Assembly: GCA_014281115.1 (NCBI GenBank)
Contig: JACONQ010000001.1
Location: 496,001-560,000 of the forward strand
Direction of reading: 5' to 3'
DNA: 64,000 nt
Source of the DNA: Laburnicola sp. R22_1
Lineage: Eukaryota > Ascomycota > Dothideomycetes > Pleosporales > Didymosphaeriaceae
This document shows, piece after piece, positions 33,212 to 44,249 of this stretch. The position numbers and the translations under genes were made by a program. The stretch's first letter is position 1, and each line of letters starts with the position of its first letter. The notes under the pieces were generated by a model. The model was not told the origin of the DNA. It did not search any database and saw only the letters and a list, made by a program, of their open reading frames with translations.

Positions 33212-33680
33212 ATGCCGGCTACCCTTTCTCCAGAGCATTTGGCCGATGGCCGTCAAGTTGATCTTATCGCCGCTGCTATTATCACCTGTGCCGGCTCTTT
33301 CACTGCTGTTGTACTTCGTTTCTGGTCTCGACAACTGAAGGCCGATGGATACCGTCTAGATGACTGGCTCATAGTCGCCTCGCAAGTGAGTAGTTCCAAA
33401 GCAAGACCACAAGTAAAATGCCTCGGATGTGGGCAATTGGCGGATCGGGACTCTCTCCGGGTAAGCCGAGAAGCAAAATGACGTACGAATCTCTTCTTGG
33501 GGCTACAGTAGACAAATAGGCGCATAAATTTCGACCAATTCCGGAACCTAGGGAGGTGGAGTTGAGTCACTCTCAAATCTGGAGTACACACTGCCGCATG
33601 GGCCATGCCGGAAGGACATGAGCTGGACGATATGTCGAAAAACAGTACTTCTGGACCGAAGTAGGGATGTGAGTGGTTTA
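33212..33680 (+). pseudogene. truncated rhodopsin/PTH11-like membrane protein gene fragment
   Basis: An intact first exon (33212-33385, donor GTGAGT) encodes MPATLSPEHLADGRQVDLIA with a helix and VVLRFWSRQLKADGYRLDDW, typical of the N-terminus of fungal rhodopsin-domain membrane proteins. About 190 bp further on, GVHTAAWAMPEGHELDDMSK and, one base out of frame at an A5 run, QYFWTEVG can be read as a second-exon remnant. Nothing of the remaining helices follows; the oppositely oriented lyase gene begins its 3' end at 33717. I read this as a 5' fragment with a frameshift. The exon-2 part is less certain. Confidence 0.55.
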
Positions 33681-33716
33681 TAGAGTAGCCAGATGATGCT
33701 TAGAGTTGCCTTGGCA

Positions 33717-34879
33717 TCATTTACTATCTCTCCCGGGATTGAGTGGTGTGGGGATCATATAGTCGCGAGCGCCTTCTGTGCTGAACAGGACAACGACAGA
33801 ATCTCGTCCCAATCCAAGTTTCTTTTCTTTTACCAGCTTCCTGAGTGCACTCAACGGTGCTGCACCACAAGGGCCGTTCTTGATACCCTTGTTATGCAAA
33901 TCTCCCAAGGCTCGATGCGCCTCCAGGTCCGCTACCACGACACTTGCGTCCACGCCATTTCGTAATACATCCCATGCCGTGCACGACACCGTGCCGCAGT
34001 TCATTCCGTACATGATCGTATGGCCAGTAGTGATCGGCGTAATCTTTCCAGCCTCGAGACTGGCTTTCAAACACGCAGCCGTTTCAGGCTCGACTGCTAT
34101 GACGCAGGCCGGTGGGGATGCCGACTTGTAGTACATGGCTACAGCTTGAGCCCATGATCCGACGCCGACAGAAGCTATGGCGTGCGTTACAGGGCCTACT
34201 CCGAGGTCTCGAAGTTGTTGATCGGTTTCTGTAAGCATGGTTGAATAACCTTCGACTACCCACTTGGGCCATGTCAGCAGAACGGTATGCCGTGATAATG
34301 ATCACATCTTACTTGTGGGATGTCTTCGTAGCCTTCCCAAGATGTATCCATGGCGAGAATACTACTTGCAGACTCGGCTTCCTTACGTGCCGCAAGAATA
34401 GACGCATCGTAGTCTCCGTCTACCACTATTACCTTTGCTCCCTCTCCTCTGATCTTATTTTGCGTAGCGTGATCCATGTTAATTGGCACAAACACAGTGA
34501 CGGGTATCTGCAAGTACTTTCCCATTCTTGACACTGCTCTCCCCCAGTTGCCCGTAGTGCATGTCACAACCCGAATGCCAGCTGTTCTGGCAGCCGATCC
34601 TAGCTCTTCTATCGAGCTTGTGAACGGCAGATCGCATTTCGCTGCCACCGCTCTGTATACTGCCCATGAAGCACCAAGAATCTTGAATGCCGGCAACCCG
34701 AAACGATTCGACTCGTCTTTGAGTAGAACGTGGCCCAATCCAAGTTCTTTTGCCACCTCTGGTAGGCAATGCAATGGAGTGACGTTGTAGTCGGGAAGGC
34801 GTTGATGGAAAGGAGCGACTTCAGGATTAATCGGAGGGCCATTGTATTTCCATGATGCGGCAGATGGGTTGAAGAACAT
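33717..34879 (-). CDS. PLP-dependent lyase, diaminopropionate ammonia-lyase/threonine dehydratase-like
   Basis: Two exons, 34879-34313 and 34262-33717, 370 aa. Fold-type II PLP enzyme: ESNRFGLPAFKILGASWA carries the candidate Schiff-base Lys66, and VGVGSWAQAV plus PCGAAPLSALRKL follow the family layout. It most resembles diaminopropionate ammonia-lyase (2,3-diaminopropionate to pyruvate and ammonia). The cofactor-binding loop reads CTTGNWGRAV where the family normally has a TDGNHGR-type loop, so substrate or activity may differ. The last codons (NPGRDSK) run close to the neighbouring pseudogene. Confidence 0.83.
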
Positions 34880-35118
34880 GTTGCAGAAAGACCTCGGGGA
34901 GAAACAGAGTGGGTTTGAGAAAGATCGACCCAGTGATGGTCAAAATCTTGAATAAAATAGAATCCAAGCTGCCTCTATGGTGTATTAAGTGATTTTGAGC
35001 TAATGTGATCCATCTCGACACGTTTCGGGCACATTACACACAGGCCTCGCAAGTGTTCCGTCGGGGGTGAGCGGGGAACTGGTACGAAGTAGCGCGATGA
35101 TGGCCCAAGCTTCCAATA

Positions 35119-37224
35119 CCCTGTCTCGGCAGTCAATGCGCACCGTCACTCAATGCGCAACCCCAACATGACGCGCCCCAACTTTGACGCGCCCCAACTC
35201 CACCAATATGGACCCAATTAACGCCGCGATAGCAGCAATCGAAGCGCAAGAACCAGGAGAATTTTTATCATACAATAAAATCGCCAAAGAATTTGGTGTT
35301 GTACGCTCTACGTTGACGCGCAGGCGCGTACTATCACTGATGGTACACGTCGTCTACTCCATCCACAACAAGAAAAGGGGCTTCTACAATATATCACCTA
35401 CCTTACTAAGCGTGGCCTTCCTTCTACACAGCAGATAATACAAAATTTTGCTTCCTATATGGCAAAAAGAGACGTTAGCATGTCCTAGGTTGATCGCTTT
35501 GTTAGGCGCAACCCCAACTCCTTGATCTCACGATGGACGACTGGGCTTGACAGCAATCGCCACAAGGCTAATTCAGAGGCAAAATACAGGCTCTACTTTG
35601 AGCTTCTATATAAGAAAATTACAGAGTATAGTGTAGAGCCTCAGCATACGTACAATATGGACGAGAAAGGCTTCCTCCTTAGTATCACTGGCCGCTTAAA
35701 AAGGATCTTCGATAGGCCTCTATATAAGAGTCGCCAAGTAAGGCAATCTATACAGGACGGCAGCCGTAAGTGGATCTCGCTTATCGCATGTATATGCGCC
35801 GACGGATCTACTATTGATCCAGCGCTAATCTATCGATCTGACGCCGCGACTCTACAATCAAGCTAGGTTAAAGAAATCAACGTCAATTCTCACAGAGTCT
35901 TTATCACCTCATCAACCTCTAGATGGTCAAACAATAAGATAGGGCTTCAATGGCTTAAACAGGTGTTTGATCGCTGTACAAAGGAGAAGGCTCGACGGCA
36001 GTGGCGACTCCTAGTCCTTAATGGGCATGGATCTCACGTTACTATGGATTTTATCAACTACTGCGATCAGAATAAGATCCTCCTTGCGATATTTCCCCCT
36101 CATGCGACTCATACGCTGCAGCCTCTTAACGTCTGCGTATTTAAGTCTCTCTCAGTTGCCTACTCTAACGAGCTCTCCAGATACCTGTATAGGAGCCAAG
36201 GACTGTCAACAATCGCCAAAAGAGACTTCTTTACGCTATTCTGGAAGGCCTGGACGACGTCAGTTACGCCGCAGTTGATTACCAAAGCTTTTAAGTGTAC
36301 AGGTATCTCGCCGCCAGATCCAACGCCTATCCTCAAAAGGTTTAACAAAGAGACTCTGCCAGAGCCAGAATCACCAGTAAGCTCTACCTCAGTACTTAGC
36401 GCGTCAGATTGGCGTAAAATAGAGCGACTGTTACGCTCCACTGTGAAGGATATCGCGACTGAGGAGTCGCGTAAGCTGAGCCAGACGATACACTCAATCT
36501 CTGTACAAAAGCAGCTCCTAGAGCATGAAAATAAGGGTCTCCGAGAAGCTCTTGCAAACCAGAAACGGCGTCAAACAAAAGGCAAGACTCTGCCCTTAGA
36601 GCAACCTAAGGAGTGGCATAGAGGAGCAGTTTTCTGGTCACCTGCCCGCGTACAGAGGGCGCGTAACTCGCTCAGCCAGCAGGAGGCTGAAAAACAACAG
36701 TTACAACCCCAAAAAGCTCAGCAGCAAGAGATCCATATAGCTAATAAACAGCTTAAAGCTCGTTTACAGCAGGAGAAGCGCGTTGAGCGGGCAGCAGCCA
36801 GAGATGCGCGCGCTAAGGAGAAAGCTGATCAAGCTGCTGAGCGACGCCTCCGTCAACAGGCTCGCAAGACTCAACAACAACTTCAAAAACGTCTCAAAAT
36901 TGCCAAAAGGGAAGTCAGAAAGCTTTAAAAGCTACTCATACAGTTACAAAGAGGAAGAAATCTACGCCAGCACCTGTACGCGTTGATGCGGCGGCATCTG
37001 CGCCATCAACGCCATCATCGCGCTGTGGCCGTATAATCAGAACACCAAGCAGATATCTATAATCTGACTAGCTAGCAATCATCTATAGCTCTATGAGAAG
37101 CCAACTCTAGAAAATCTCGCGATAAAAGCTTTTGTGTAGAGCTCTATAGCCTCATATTGCTGGCTGAGCGATTACGTTGGGGTTGCGCATTGAGTGACGG
37201 TGCGCATTGACTGCCGAGACAGGG
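35119..37224 (+). mobile_element. Fot1/pogo-like DNA transposon, complete but inactivated
   Basis: 2106 bp with perfect 49-bp terminal inverted repeats (35119-35167 and 37176-37224, beginning CCCTGTCTCGGCAGTCAATG) and TA on both sides (35117-35118 and 37225-37226). It carries a transposase gene in the plus orientation, now a pseudogene. Direct repeats GACGCGCCCCAACT occur just inside the left end. The terminal repeats remain identical although the coding part is mutated. The element sits in the spacer upstream of the EI24/Rrt8-like gene. Confidence 0.95.
35211..36928 (+). pseudogene. Fot1/pogo transposase pseudogene (CENP-B HTH + DDE)
   Basis: Begins MDPINAAIAAIEAQEPGEFL with the Psq/CENP-B-type helix-turn-helix (YNKIAKEFGVVRSTLTRR). 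A frameshift lies near 35325, then TAG stops at 35486-35488 and 35864-35866, both where Trp (TGG) is expected. The DDE core follows: NMDEKGF keeps the first Asp, but LNGHGSH (AAT at 36020-36022) and LQPLNV (AAC at 36128-36130) have Asn where the family has Asp. All four are TpG-to-TpA changes, the RIP signature. The Lys/Gln-rich C-terminus (RRLRQQARKTQQQLQKRLK) is intact. Confidence 0.93.
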
Positions 37225-37306
37225 TAATGGCGTCATGTGCCAGGCCCTCCACCTGCATTCCGACAAACGCAACTGCAGCTCTCACGCCTTCGTACACTCT
37301 AGAAAG

Positions 37307-38258
37307 ATGTCGCAAAGCCCGCTGGCGGCCGTCAAGCGCGTCTTCATCTATCCAACTCGGGAGAACGTGATAGCAAGCTCCTACCAGATCAAGGTAAAAT
37401 GCTCTATAGACCAAACCGTGGGAGCTCGCTGACCAGGCAACAGGGTGTCATCTACTTCCTCCGCCACCGGTTCCTCTGGCCACTCGCTCGAGCACGGCTC
37501 CTCCCCGCCTTTCTCCTCAGCTTGTTTGTGCTCTTCAACCTCTTCTTCTGGGCATTTTTACCTCAAGTGGCATTCCTAGCCCTCTTTCACAAGGAAGGCA
37601 GCGCATGGGTCAACGGGACATTCTTGATACTGGGCGAGTCTGCAGTGGTGGTAGCCTTGCTATTCGAGGCGTTTTTCGTGGACGAATCTCAAGTGGACAT
37701 CTTCGATGCGGTCCTCGTTCACAGCGGCTACGATGATCTGGTTCGTCCGTTTCGACCAGTTTCCGAGGACTCTTTGAACGATCCCGTCCGGCGACTTGGC
37801 AAGCCGACGAACAACCAACAGTATGGTCCATTCTCGTTCCGGCAGATTGCGGAGTTCATCATTTTGCTTCCGCTTAATTTGGTACCGTACGTTGGAGTGC
37901 CGCTGTTCCTGCTGCTTACTGGATATCGCGCTGGTCCGTTACAGCACTGGAGATATTTCAAACTGCTAGGCTTCGATAAGAAGCAACGGGATGCCTTTGT
38001 CAGGCGAAGAAGGTGGCAATATACTTGGTAAGTGCCCGCGTCGGCGGCCAGTGACCCCAGGCTAATGCGCATGACAGGTACGGAACTGTATACCTCTTCT
38101 TGCAGCTCGTACCAGGCTTGAGCATGTTCTTCCTACTAACCGCAGCCGTGAGCTCTGCTCTTTGGGCTGTTGATCTGGAAACCGAGCGTCGGGAGGAGGA
38201 AGCTCATATCATCCAAGCTCCGGGATATAGCGATCAGCCGCCGGATGCCAGCTTGTAG
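37307..38258 (+). CDS. EI24/Rrt8-like multi-pass membrane protein
   Basis: Three exons, 37307-37393, 37444-38027 and 38078-38258, 283 aa. The protein has a short cytosolic N-terminus followed by hydrophobic segments (LLPAFLLSLFVLFNLFFWAF, TFLILGESAVVVALLFEAFF, FIILLPLNLVPYVGVPLFLL and a final FLLTAAVSSALWAV). The QIAEFIILLPLNLVPYVG...GPLQHWRYFKLLG pattern is that of the fungal outer-spore-wall/lipid-droplet Rrt8-type EI24 family. A role in lipid-droplet or cell-wall assembly is suggested by that family only. The Fot1-like element ends only 82 bp upstream of its start codon, so the promoter may be disturbed. Confidence 0.8.
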
Positions 38259-38561
38259 TAGTGTCTTTTTCAAACATTCTGCAACGTAGATAATGAAATC
38301 AATATCAGCAGGGCCAAATCAGTCTTCCTGAAGATGCGAGAGACTTCGGGATGCGTTCATAAATTGCGGCAATAGAGCTGACCAATTAGCGCCACCCCGT
38401 TCCTAGCCGGGATTGTGATCTTGACAGAAAAGTACCGCTCGTCATCCGCGAAGCTCACCAACACCATCTCCACCCACCCGCCCATTGCACCCGCACCCTC
38501 TCTACAGCCGTGCTGCACTCGGCTTTTTCGATCCTTGGGTCTCACCTGTTCCTCCGCTAAT
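38259..38561. other. intergenic region
   Basis: Promoter of the dihydrolipoamide dehydrogenase gene. No specific element recognised. Confidence 0.4.
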
Positions 38562-40340
38562 ATGTTCCGAGCAGTCGTTCCTCGCGCCGTGCCAAGAGCG
38601 GTGCGCCCCGTCTCGCAGAGCACCTTTTGCGCCCCGAATATCTACTTTCAGAACCGGTTAAGGCGGGGATACGCATCGGAAGCTGGTTAGTCGCACTACA
38701 GTGGCGCCGTGCCGATGGTTCGAGGCTAATTGGAGATAGAGGAGAACGACCTCGTCATCATTGGCGGTGGTGTTGCGGGCTATGTCGCGGCGATCAAAGC
38801 TGGCCAGTCTGGCATGAAGGTGCGCGCACCAACGTTGGATGCAATCACAGGCACGAACTAACGGCTGTTAGGTCGCATGTATCGAGAAGCGCGGCTCCCT
38901 CGGAGGAACCTGCCTGAACGTCGGCTGCATCCCCTCGAAATCCCTCCTTAACAACTCGCACCTCTACCACCAGGTCCTCCACGACACGAAACACCGCGGC
39001 ATCGAGGTCGGCGATGTCAAGCTGAACCTGGGAGCGATGATGCAGGCGAAGGAGTCGTCTGTGTCGGGATTGACGAAGGGCATTGAGTTTCTTTTCAAGA
39101 AGAACAATGTGCAATACATCAAGGGCACTGGCGCATTCCAGGACGAGCACACCATTGCGGTCAACTTGATCGACGGCGGAGAGACCACCGTCCGCGGAAA
39201 GAACATTCTCATTGCAACTGGATCAGAAGCCACGCCTTTCCCGGGCTTAACTATTGACGAGAAGAAGGTTATTACGAGCACGGGTGCCATTGCCCTGCAG
39301 GAGGTTCCCAAGAAGATGGTTGTCATCGGAGGTGGTATCATTGGTCTGGAGATGGTAGGAAGCACACAAAAGAACCAACAGGGAATGTGACTGACTGTTC
39401 GCAGGGCTCTGTATGGTCTCGTCTCGGCTCCGAAGTTACTGTGGTCGAGTACCTCGGTCAGATTGGTGGGCCTGGAATGGATGCAGAGGTCGCAAAGGCG
39501 GCACAAAAGATGCTGAAGAAGCAGGGCATGAACTTCAAGCTCAACACCAAGGTCACTGCCGGTGACGCTGAGGGCCAGGGTGTGAAGATTTCTGTCGAGG
39601 CAGCAAAGGGAGGCAAAGAGGAGACGGTAGGTTCTTCTCTAGTAACTTGACTACCCTAGCTAACGCTGCGTAGCTCGAGGCCGACGTCGTCCTTGTTGCC
39701 ATTGGTCGCCGTCCGTACACCAACGGCCTAGGACTGGAAAACATTGGTCTTGATGTTGATGAGCGTGGCCGCGTGATCATCGACCAGGAATACCGAACTA
39801 AGATCCCGCACATCCGCGCCATCGGAGACGTCACATTTGGACCCATGTTGGCTCACAAGGCTGAAGAGGAGTCCGTTGCCGTTGTCGAGTACATTAGCAA
39901 GGGTCACGGACACGTCAATTACGGGGCCATCCCCTCCGTCATGTACACGCATCCTGAAGTCGCATGGGTTGGTCAGAACGAGGCGGAACTGAAGGCGGCG
40001 GATGTGAAGTACAGGGTCGGACAATTCCCCTTCTCCGCCAACTCAAGAGCGAAGACCAACTTGGACACCGAAGGTTTCGTGAAGTTCATCTCCGACGCCG
40101 AGACTGATCGGATACTGGGTATTCACATCATCGGTCCCAACGCTGGTGAGATGATTGCCGAGGGTGTACTTGCGCTTGAATATGGCGCCAGCTCAGAGGG
40201 TAAGTTATTATCTACTTTCTATGAGGGATCTTTACTAACTTGACGTAGACGTGGCTCGCACCTCGCATGCCCACCCCACCCTATCAGAAGCCTTCAAAGA
40301 GGCTGCTATGGCGACTTACGACAAGGCTGTTCACTACTAG
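38562..40340 (+). CDS. LPD1: dihydrolipoamide dehydrogenase, mitochondrial (E3)
   Basis: Six exons, 38562-38685, 38740-38819, 38872-39354, 39405-39626, 39674-40199 and 40249-40340, 508 aa. An Arg-rich mitochondrial presequence ([16 protein letters not shown]) precedes FAD motif [12 protein letters not shown], the redox disulfide [13 protein letters not shown] (Cys82/Cys87), the NAD motif [14 protein letters not shown], the second FAD motif [17 protein letters not shown], and the active-site [10 protein letters not shown] near the C-terminus. It reoxidises dihydrolipoamide for pyruvate, 2-oxoglutarate and branched-chain dehydrogenases and the glycine cleavage system in the matrix. The intron-3 donor GTAGGA is non-standard but keeps the frame. 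Confidence 0.97.
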
Positions 40341-40850
40341 ATTTCTTTCTTTGGTCGGGTTTTCGGTTAGCATCTGCAGGAAGTCGAGCCCTAGCGGGGG
40401 TTTGTGAATAGTAGCTGTATAATATGTCCTGCTCGTCCAAAATTTGGTGGTTGGATTCGTCTGGATTTCATCGTGGGGCTTCTATCCTAGTTGAAGTCCT
40501 CGCAATACACACAAATGGACCCGCAACATGGGAGGTACTGTAACCGAGTACCTAGGACACAGCAGCAGCTACAAAATACGCGCATTGGCTATTGTGGATG
40601 ATAATGATGATAATAATTGAGGACTTGTTGCACGACAGTCACATTCATGTTGTATAATGTAAATCGTGACGAAGTGGTTTCCAAGGTTCAATCCGAAGTG
40701 TTGCCGACCCGACAAGGCTCACGGGATGATGCAAGCATCCTGTGGCGCGTGCGTGCGCGACGTGCATCGCGTACCCGGCGCGTTTCCTGCGATCTTCAAT
40801 TCGACCAACCTCCACTTCCGTCCCGCACCATTCCAGCACCACACTTCGCC
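40341..40850. other. intergenic region
   Basis: 3' flank of LPD1 containing copy D of the short interspersed repeat, then the SLD2 promoter. A GATAATGATGATAATA run lies near 40602-40617. Confidence 0.5.
40464..40572 (+). repeat. short interspersed repeat, copy D
   Basis: The most diverged of four copies. Landmarks ATTTCATCGTGGGGCTTCTA, CTAGTTGAAGTCCTCGCA, GGGAGGTACTGTAACC and AGTACCTAGGACACAG align with copies at 22713, 53687 and 56491. It lies about 130 bp after the LPD1 stop. Confidence 0.55.
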
Positions 40851-42374
40851 ATGGGCCATCCGGAGCTCCAAGAACGCTGCAATGTGCTTCGACACGATTT
40901 GAAAGCTTGGGAGAAGAAATTTGCAGCCGCAAATGACGGTCGCAAGGCGGGACGCGTGGATATCAAGGCGGACGCAACAATTTGTATGCATGCGAACACT
41001 GAATTTCCGATGATATACTGACAAAGCACAGCCCAGAAATACAAGGAATACAACCAGCTACGAGATGTTCTCTCAGGCAAAGTCGCCCCAGGAACACCGT
41101 CTACAAAGCGCGCAACGCGCTGTGATTCTCGCGATATCCAACGAACGCCGAAAGCGCCTAAAGCGCTCGCATCAACCCCGATGAAGAGGAAGCGGGAAGA
41201 TAGTGGTGTTGCTCCAGATGTCGTGGCTTCTCCCAGTCAGCTGCTCTCACCGCAAGGACCTGCAATGATCGGACCGACCCCGCAACGCAACGGTATCGTT
41301 CTGGGGCTCTTCGACCTCCTGCCCACAGGAACGCCCAGCAAGACGAGAAGCGTACTGGGTGACGTGGAGCTTAACGTACTGCAAACGCCCAGTAGAAATG
41401 CAACGAAGACAGAGAGCGAAATCTCGTTGGAGTCCAGAGCACGAGGAGAGAAGACACCACTGTCGGCGGGCAAGAGGTTTATGTTGGACTCATTCGTGAC
41501 ACCAAAAAAGAGGAAATTGGGCGAGGAAGGTACACCGACATCTGTGTCAAAGGGGTTCTCGACGCCGGCGTTTCTGCGGAGAGACAACTTTCTCATGAAA
41601 ATCGACGAGGAAGAGGACGTGGCACCCAGGCCGGCACCTTGGAAGCGGAGAGTCTTAGGCAGGAGTTTGAGCACTATCATTCAGTCAATGAAGCATGAGG
41701 AGGAGGATCGACTAGACGAAGAAGCAGATATCATGCGCGAACTTGAGATGGAGGCTGAATGTATTACGGCACCAAAGAAAGTCAAGGCAGCGGAGATCCT
41801 GGTGGAAGACAGCCAGGCTGCGATGCCTTTGGGTCCTGACCGTGGTCTGGAGTCAGAAGACGACGATGTTGAGCCAGAGACCCAGCTAGGCCCTGACGGA
41901 AAACCGAGAAGGGTGTGGAAAAAGAAGGGCCTCAAGAGGCAGACCCGAAGAGTCATCAGTATGATCTTCTCCATGCTTCTTCATATCCAGTGCTAACGAT
42001 AAGCAGTGCGACCCAACTTCTCGAAACCTAAACCCCAACCTGAACAGACACGGGATGATTCCGACGAAGATAACAAAGTCACCGAAACCCAACGAAACCC
42101 GTTCAGCATTCTTAGCGAGCCCGACTTCTCGGAAGATGACGCATCAGACTACGCCAGCGACGCCTCCCACAGCACGAAGAAGCGAAAGACGCAGAAACCC
42201 CAGCATGAGCCCACCGCAACGTCACAGGCGAAGGATAGCAAAGAAGTCAAGGAAGGACCGGTGAAGGCAGCTGCACGTAAGATCAAGGCGACAGCGCATG
42301 CAAATTACCGCAGGCTGAAAATCAAGAGCAAAGGAGGAAATGGCGGTAAAGGTCGGTTTGGTCGGCGGCGATAG
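40851..42374 (+). CDS. SLD2: DNA replication initiation regulator Sld2
   Basis: Three exons, 40851-40983, 41032-41958 and 42007-42374, 475 aa. The N-terminal LRHDLKAWEKKFA...KYKEYNQLRDVL helix pair is the Sld2/RecQL4-N signature. Many SP/TP motifs follow (TPSTKR, TPKAPK, TPMKRK, TPQRN, TPSKTR, TPKKRK), expected targets of cyclin-dependent kinase that lets Sld2 bind Dpb11. The block TPAFLRRDNFL...PAPWKRRVLGRSLSTII is conserved in fungal Sld2. The tail is basic and ends ANYRRLKIKSKG. It acts in the nucleus at origin firing. Confidence 0.93.
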
Positions 42375-42938
42375 ACGAATGGTATGCCTGCTTGCATTGC
42401 ATGTTCGGCCCGCATGGTACCTGATCGGGTACGAGGCGTCTTACTGCATTGGATAGTCAGCCTTGTGCGTTGAAATGGCGGCGAGCCTATCTACTCCGCT
42501 GTGTTCTGAATGAAATTGGTGTGTAGTGTTGTTGGCTCCAGGGCTTTGAGACACAAACGTGTCGGTCAGGTCATTTGGCCTATTTACACCAATCAACAAG
42601 TTTAGAAGTGATCAGGCTTTGTGCGGCCTCTGCTGTCGTGCACTTATGTAGAGCACATCTCTCGCCACCAGACCTTTCCTTCACCATATCATTTTACCAT
42701 GGCATACATTCGAAATCGTGTCTTTGAGGGAAGCACCATGTCGTGGTCGACTGAGAGACCGTGGATGACTAAGCCGGCGAACCCACGTCAAGCTCCGATG
42801 TGGACCTCACCTCCGCCGCCTCCAGCACCAGCACCAGCACCTCGTACCCGAATCACAACAACTCGTCTCCCGCCACTCGCACCCGAGCCCGCCCTCTCCT
42901 CAAAATCCCCGAAAACAACTGCCTGTCCTCACGTCGCC
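42375..42938. other. intergenic region / RPN12 upstream region
   Basis: The frame of RPN12 stays open upstream with ATGs at 42699 and 42738, so part of this may be translated as an N-terminal extension (see findings). Otherwise nothing is seen. Confidence 0.5.
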
Positions 42939-43832
42939 ATGGCTGAGAAGGAGCTCCAAGACCTGCTCAAGCAGCTCCACCAAACGCTGCAATCACACAA
43001 GTACCAGCAGTCCACATCGCTCCTCTCTCGCGCAAAGGTCGCCCTGCTCGGCCTCAACGCCCTCATCCCCACCGAATCAACTCCGCCTAAGCATCTTTAC
43101 TTCGCGCGCGAAACGTTGGAGCTGGGCGCCGTCATCTCAATCCGCCTAAAAGATCCCGTATCCTTCACGCGCTACTTCCAGCAGCTGCAGCCCTTCTACG
43201 CACTTCCGGAAAACAAACTACCAAAGGATGGCGGCAACTCGAGCAAGATCACCGGGCTGTACCTGCTGCTGTTGCTGAGTGATGGCGACTATGCGGGGTT
43301 CCATACACTGTTGGAGACGCTGGAGGTGGCGGCACAGGCGGGCAAGGGTCTGGAAGACGATGCGTTTATTCAATATCCGATAAGATTGGAGCAGGCACTC
43401 ATGGAGGGGAGCTACGATCGGGTTTGGGGGGAGACGAAGAAGGAGAGGGTGCCCAGCGAGGAGTTTGCGCTGTTCTCGGAGGTATGTACGCCGTATCCTT
43501 CCCGGCATTGCTTCTGGCCTGCCTGGGATGCAGAAGTTCATGGCTAATGTGTTTTATAGGTCCTTATTGGCACCATCCGCAAAGAAATCGCCTCGTGCAG
43601 TGAGAAAGCCTACCCTTCCATCCCCATCTCAGATGCCAAATCGCTTCTCTTCCTCGACTCAGAAGGCAGCGTCGTCAACTTCGCAAAGGAGTCGGGCTGG
43701 GTGGTCAAGGATGGTAGGATATATTTCCCAGCGCAGGATGACGAGTTCCAGAGCAAAGACATTCTGGTGACGAGCGACCAGGTCATCGAGAATACTCTAG
43801 GGTATGCGCGGGAGCTAGAGACGATTGTTTGA
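42939..43832 (+). CDS. RPN12: 26S proteasome regulatory subunit Rpn12
   Basis: Two exons, 42939-43481 and 43560-43832, 271 aa from the start MAEKELQDLLKQLHQTLQ. The protein is helical with the CSN8/PSMD8/EIF3K domain: IGLYLLLLLSDGDYAGFHTL-like segment (here ITGLYLLLLLSDGDYAGFH), HxxxE-type helices, then the winged helix (VLIGTIRKEIASCSEKAYPS, AKSLLFLD, WVVKDGRIYFP). Rpn12 completes the lid of the 19S particle. The length matches the family from this start, which is why I prefer it over the upstream in-frame ATGs. Confidence 0.94.
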
Positions 43833-44249
43833 GTGGAGAGCAGGCTGATGGGGTGGGACTATAACAGTGCAGACTACTGTACGATACATTTACGAATGGT
43901 TAGTGGCGAAATGGCGCGGTTCGGAACTGGACCGAGATCGTCGGTCTAGTATAGATCGGGTTGATGGGTATCAAAGACGCGGAAAATAATGAAGATATTC
44001 CTGATGAAAGCATCCTGCGTCGTGACTACCTCAACGATACAGAAATCGTCAAAATTTACACCGCACAATTAATATGCATCAACAAGAAGATGCCAAATAG
44101 CGAGATGAACTAAGTATTTGAATGCTCCTCGTGCTCTCGCTCGTCCTGGCACCCATACCGGCGTTTCATTTCGCCGATCCGCTCCGCATCCAGCTCCGCA
44201 AAAGTTACCTTCTCGAACGCCCTAGTATACCCTCGACAGGCACATCACC
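43833..44249. other. intergenic region
   Basis: Between RPN12 and the mitochondrial ribosomal protein gene. Nothing recognised. Confidence 0.4.

Noticed and set aside
16495..34879. Possible secondary-metabolite gene cluster (monooxygenase, zinc-cluster regulator, hydrolase, PLP-lyase)
   Set aside because: No backbone enzyme (PKS, NRPS, terpene synthase) in the window, and the genes are interleaved with unrelated housekeeping-type genes, so clustering is not supported.
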